Source: Bdellovibrio bacteriovorus str. Tiberius
GTDB taxonomy: Bacteria; Bdellovibrionota; Bdellovibrionia; Bdellovibrionales; Bdellovibrionaceae
DNA length: 64,000 nucleotides
Reading direction: 5' to 3'
NCBI RefSeq assembly: GCF_000317895.1
Contig: NC_019567.1
Location: forward strand, 62,001 to 126,000
The position numbers and the translations under genes were made by a program. Below are positions 63,141-64,000 of this stretch, piece after piece (position 1 is the first letter of the stretch; each line of letters begins with the position of its first letter). The notes below the pieces were generated by a model. That model was not told the DNA's origin. It worked only from the letters and a program-made list of their open reading frames with translations, and did not search any database.

Positions 63141-64000
63141 TGAGTACGAATGTCGCCATTGAAATCAAGGATCTGACCAAAAAATACGACGACAAGATCG
63201 CCGTAGACGGAATCAATCTGGAGATTTACAAAGGCGAATGTTTCGGGCTTCTTGGTCCAAACGGGGCTGGCAAATCAACTGCAATGAAGATGATGTATTG
63301 CTCAGCCCTGGTTTCAAGCGGAGAACTTTATGTTCTCGGCCTGAATGTTAAAAAGAATTACCGCGAAATCAAATCTCGCATAGGGGTCGTCCCGCAAGAG
63401 GACGGCCTTGATCCTGACTTCACAGTCCTTGAAAACCTTCTCGTCTACGCAAGCTTTCATAATATCCCTGTTGCTGAGGCCGATCTTCGGGCTCAAGCCT
63501 TGCTGCGTCTGATGAAGCTGGAAGAATATCAGGACCGCTCGGTGGAAACGCTTAGCGGGGGCATGAAGCGCCGTCTGGCGATTGCCCGTGGACTGATTAA
63601 TTCCCCGGAAGTGGTTTTCCTGGATGAGCCAACCACCGGTCTTGATCCGCAGGCGCGGGTTTGGATCTGGGATTTCTTCAAACATCTGAAATCTGAAAAA
63701 AGCACTCTGGTGCTGACGACCCACTATATGGAAGAAGCCGAGCAGATGTGTGATCGTGTGGCGATCATCGATGGCGGCCGCATTCTGACTGTCGGCAAGC
63801 CCCGCGATCTGATTCGCGAGCTGATTGGCAAGGAAGTGGTGGAGTTCGACACAAACCCTGTGGATCTGAACTATTACCTGGGCCGCTTGCGTGCCGAGGG
63901 GTTCTCTTATCAGGTTATCAAAGACACAGTTTCTGTTCTGGTGAAAGAAAATCAGGAAGGCCGCCGCGTGGTGGACCTGATTGCCAGCGACAAGATCTTC
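63140..64000 (+). CDS. ABC transporter ATPase (partial, runs off the window)
   Basis: The 287 codons visible stay open to the window edge. Walker A GPNGAGKST (about 40-48), Q-loop VVPQEDG, signature LSGGMKRR, Walker B VVFLDEPT and the H-loop LTTHYMEEAEQ are all present. It resembles exporters of the NodI/DrrA/CcmA type (one ATPase with a separate permease). The permease should follow at the right. Start ATG shares one base with the typA stop. The 3' end is beyond the window, so its length is unknown. Confidence 0.92.
   Translation, partial: MSTNVAIEIKDLTKKYDDKIAVDGINLEIYKGECFGLLGPNGAGKSTAMKMMYCSALVSSGELYVLGLNVKKNYREIKSRIGVVPQEDGLDPDFTVLENLLVYASFHNIPVAEADLRAQALLRLMKLEEYQDRSVETLSGGMKRRLAIARGLINSPEVVFLDEPTTGLDPQARVWIWDFFKHLKSEKSTLVLTTHYMEEAEQMCDRVAIIDGGRILTVGKPRDLIRELIGKEVVEFDTNPVDLNYYLGRLRAEGFSYQVIKDTVSVLVKENQEGRRVVDLIASDKIF

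Overview
The window reads as a chromosomal stretch of a Bdellovibrio-type predatory bacterium, very probably Bdellovibrio bacteriovorus. This rests on recognising the host-interaction (hit) locus: a 101-residue secreted protein beside a YD-repeat protein, between groESL and a Tad/Flp pilus operon. The many exported proteins and the gene style agree. The species call comes from memory of that locus, not from a database search. About 65 protein genes and four tRNA genes are packed tightly. There are no rRNA genes, insertion sequences or CRISPR arrays, and the last gene runs off the right edge.

Layout. 0.1-3.7 kb: housekeeping run rpmE-prfA-prmC-murA. 3.8-6.1 kb: exported proteins on the minus strand (a trypsin-fold protein that seems to lack its catalytic triad, a NodB-type deacetylase, a small secreted protein). 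6.4-11.1 kb: a GYF-like/TPR membrane protein, a small membrane protein, serS and tRNA-Ser(UGA). 11.3-21.5 kb: accessory region with a DUF4476 lipoprotein, DedA, an orphan gene pair, a membrane class III cyclase with HEAT-like repeats, a putative HExxH metalloprotease, a DUF333/papain-like pair and two tandem collagen-like lipoproteins. 21.6-23.3 kb: a hipBA module with three evenly spaced palindromic operators. 23.4-30 kb: guaD, an exported lipoprotein, queF, three more tRNAs (Ser-GCU, Arg-ACG, Asn-GUU) and secreted proteins. 30.1-32.2 kb: groES-groEL. 32.3-36.1 kb: two outer-membrane barrel proteins and a CheY-like regulator. 36.3-45.8 kb: the hit locus directly downstream of a Tad pilus operon that includes a TadZ-TadA fusion. 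46-51 kb: a chemoreceptor, a newly seen 24-residue hydrophobic ORF with its own promoter, and a batE-like/bamD/TPR/hpt operon. 51-57.4 kb: an arginine-succinyltransferase-like catabolic operon coupled to mltG. 57.3-64 kb: a VCBS-like protein, lysC, a nitroreductase, dus, typA and the start of an ABC transporter ATPase gene.

How it fits together. The window mixes core translation, wall and chaperone genes with the equipment expected of a predator: secreted hydrolases and surface proteins, a Flp pilus, a locus known to govern the switch to prey-independent growth, and a pathway for using prey arginine or ornithine. The observations most worth following are the hit locus and its 42-bp spaced repeats, the triad-less protease, the 24-residue membrane peptide, the TadZA fusion with a leaderless pilin-like gene, the ast-like operon without astB, and hairpins that sequester translation starts (queF and the pseudoprotease gene).
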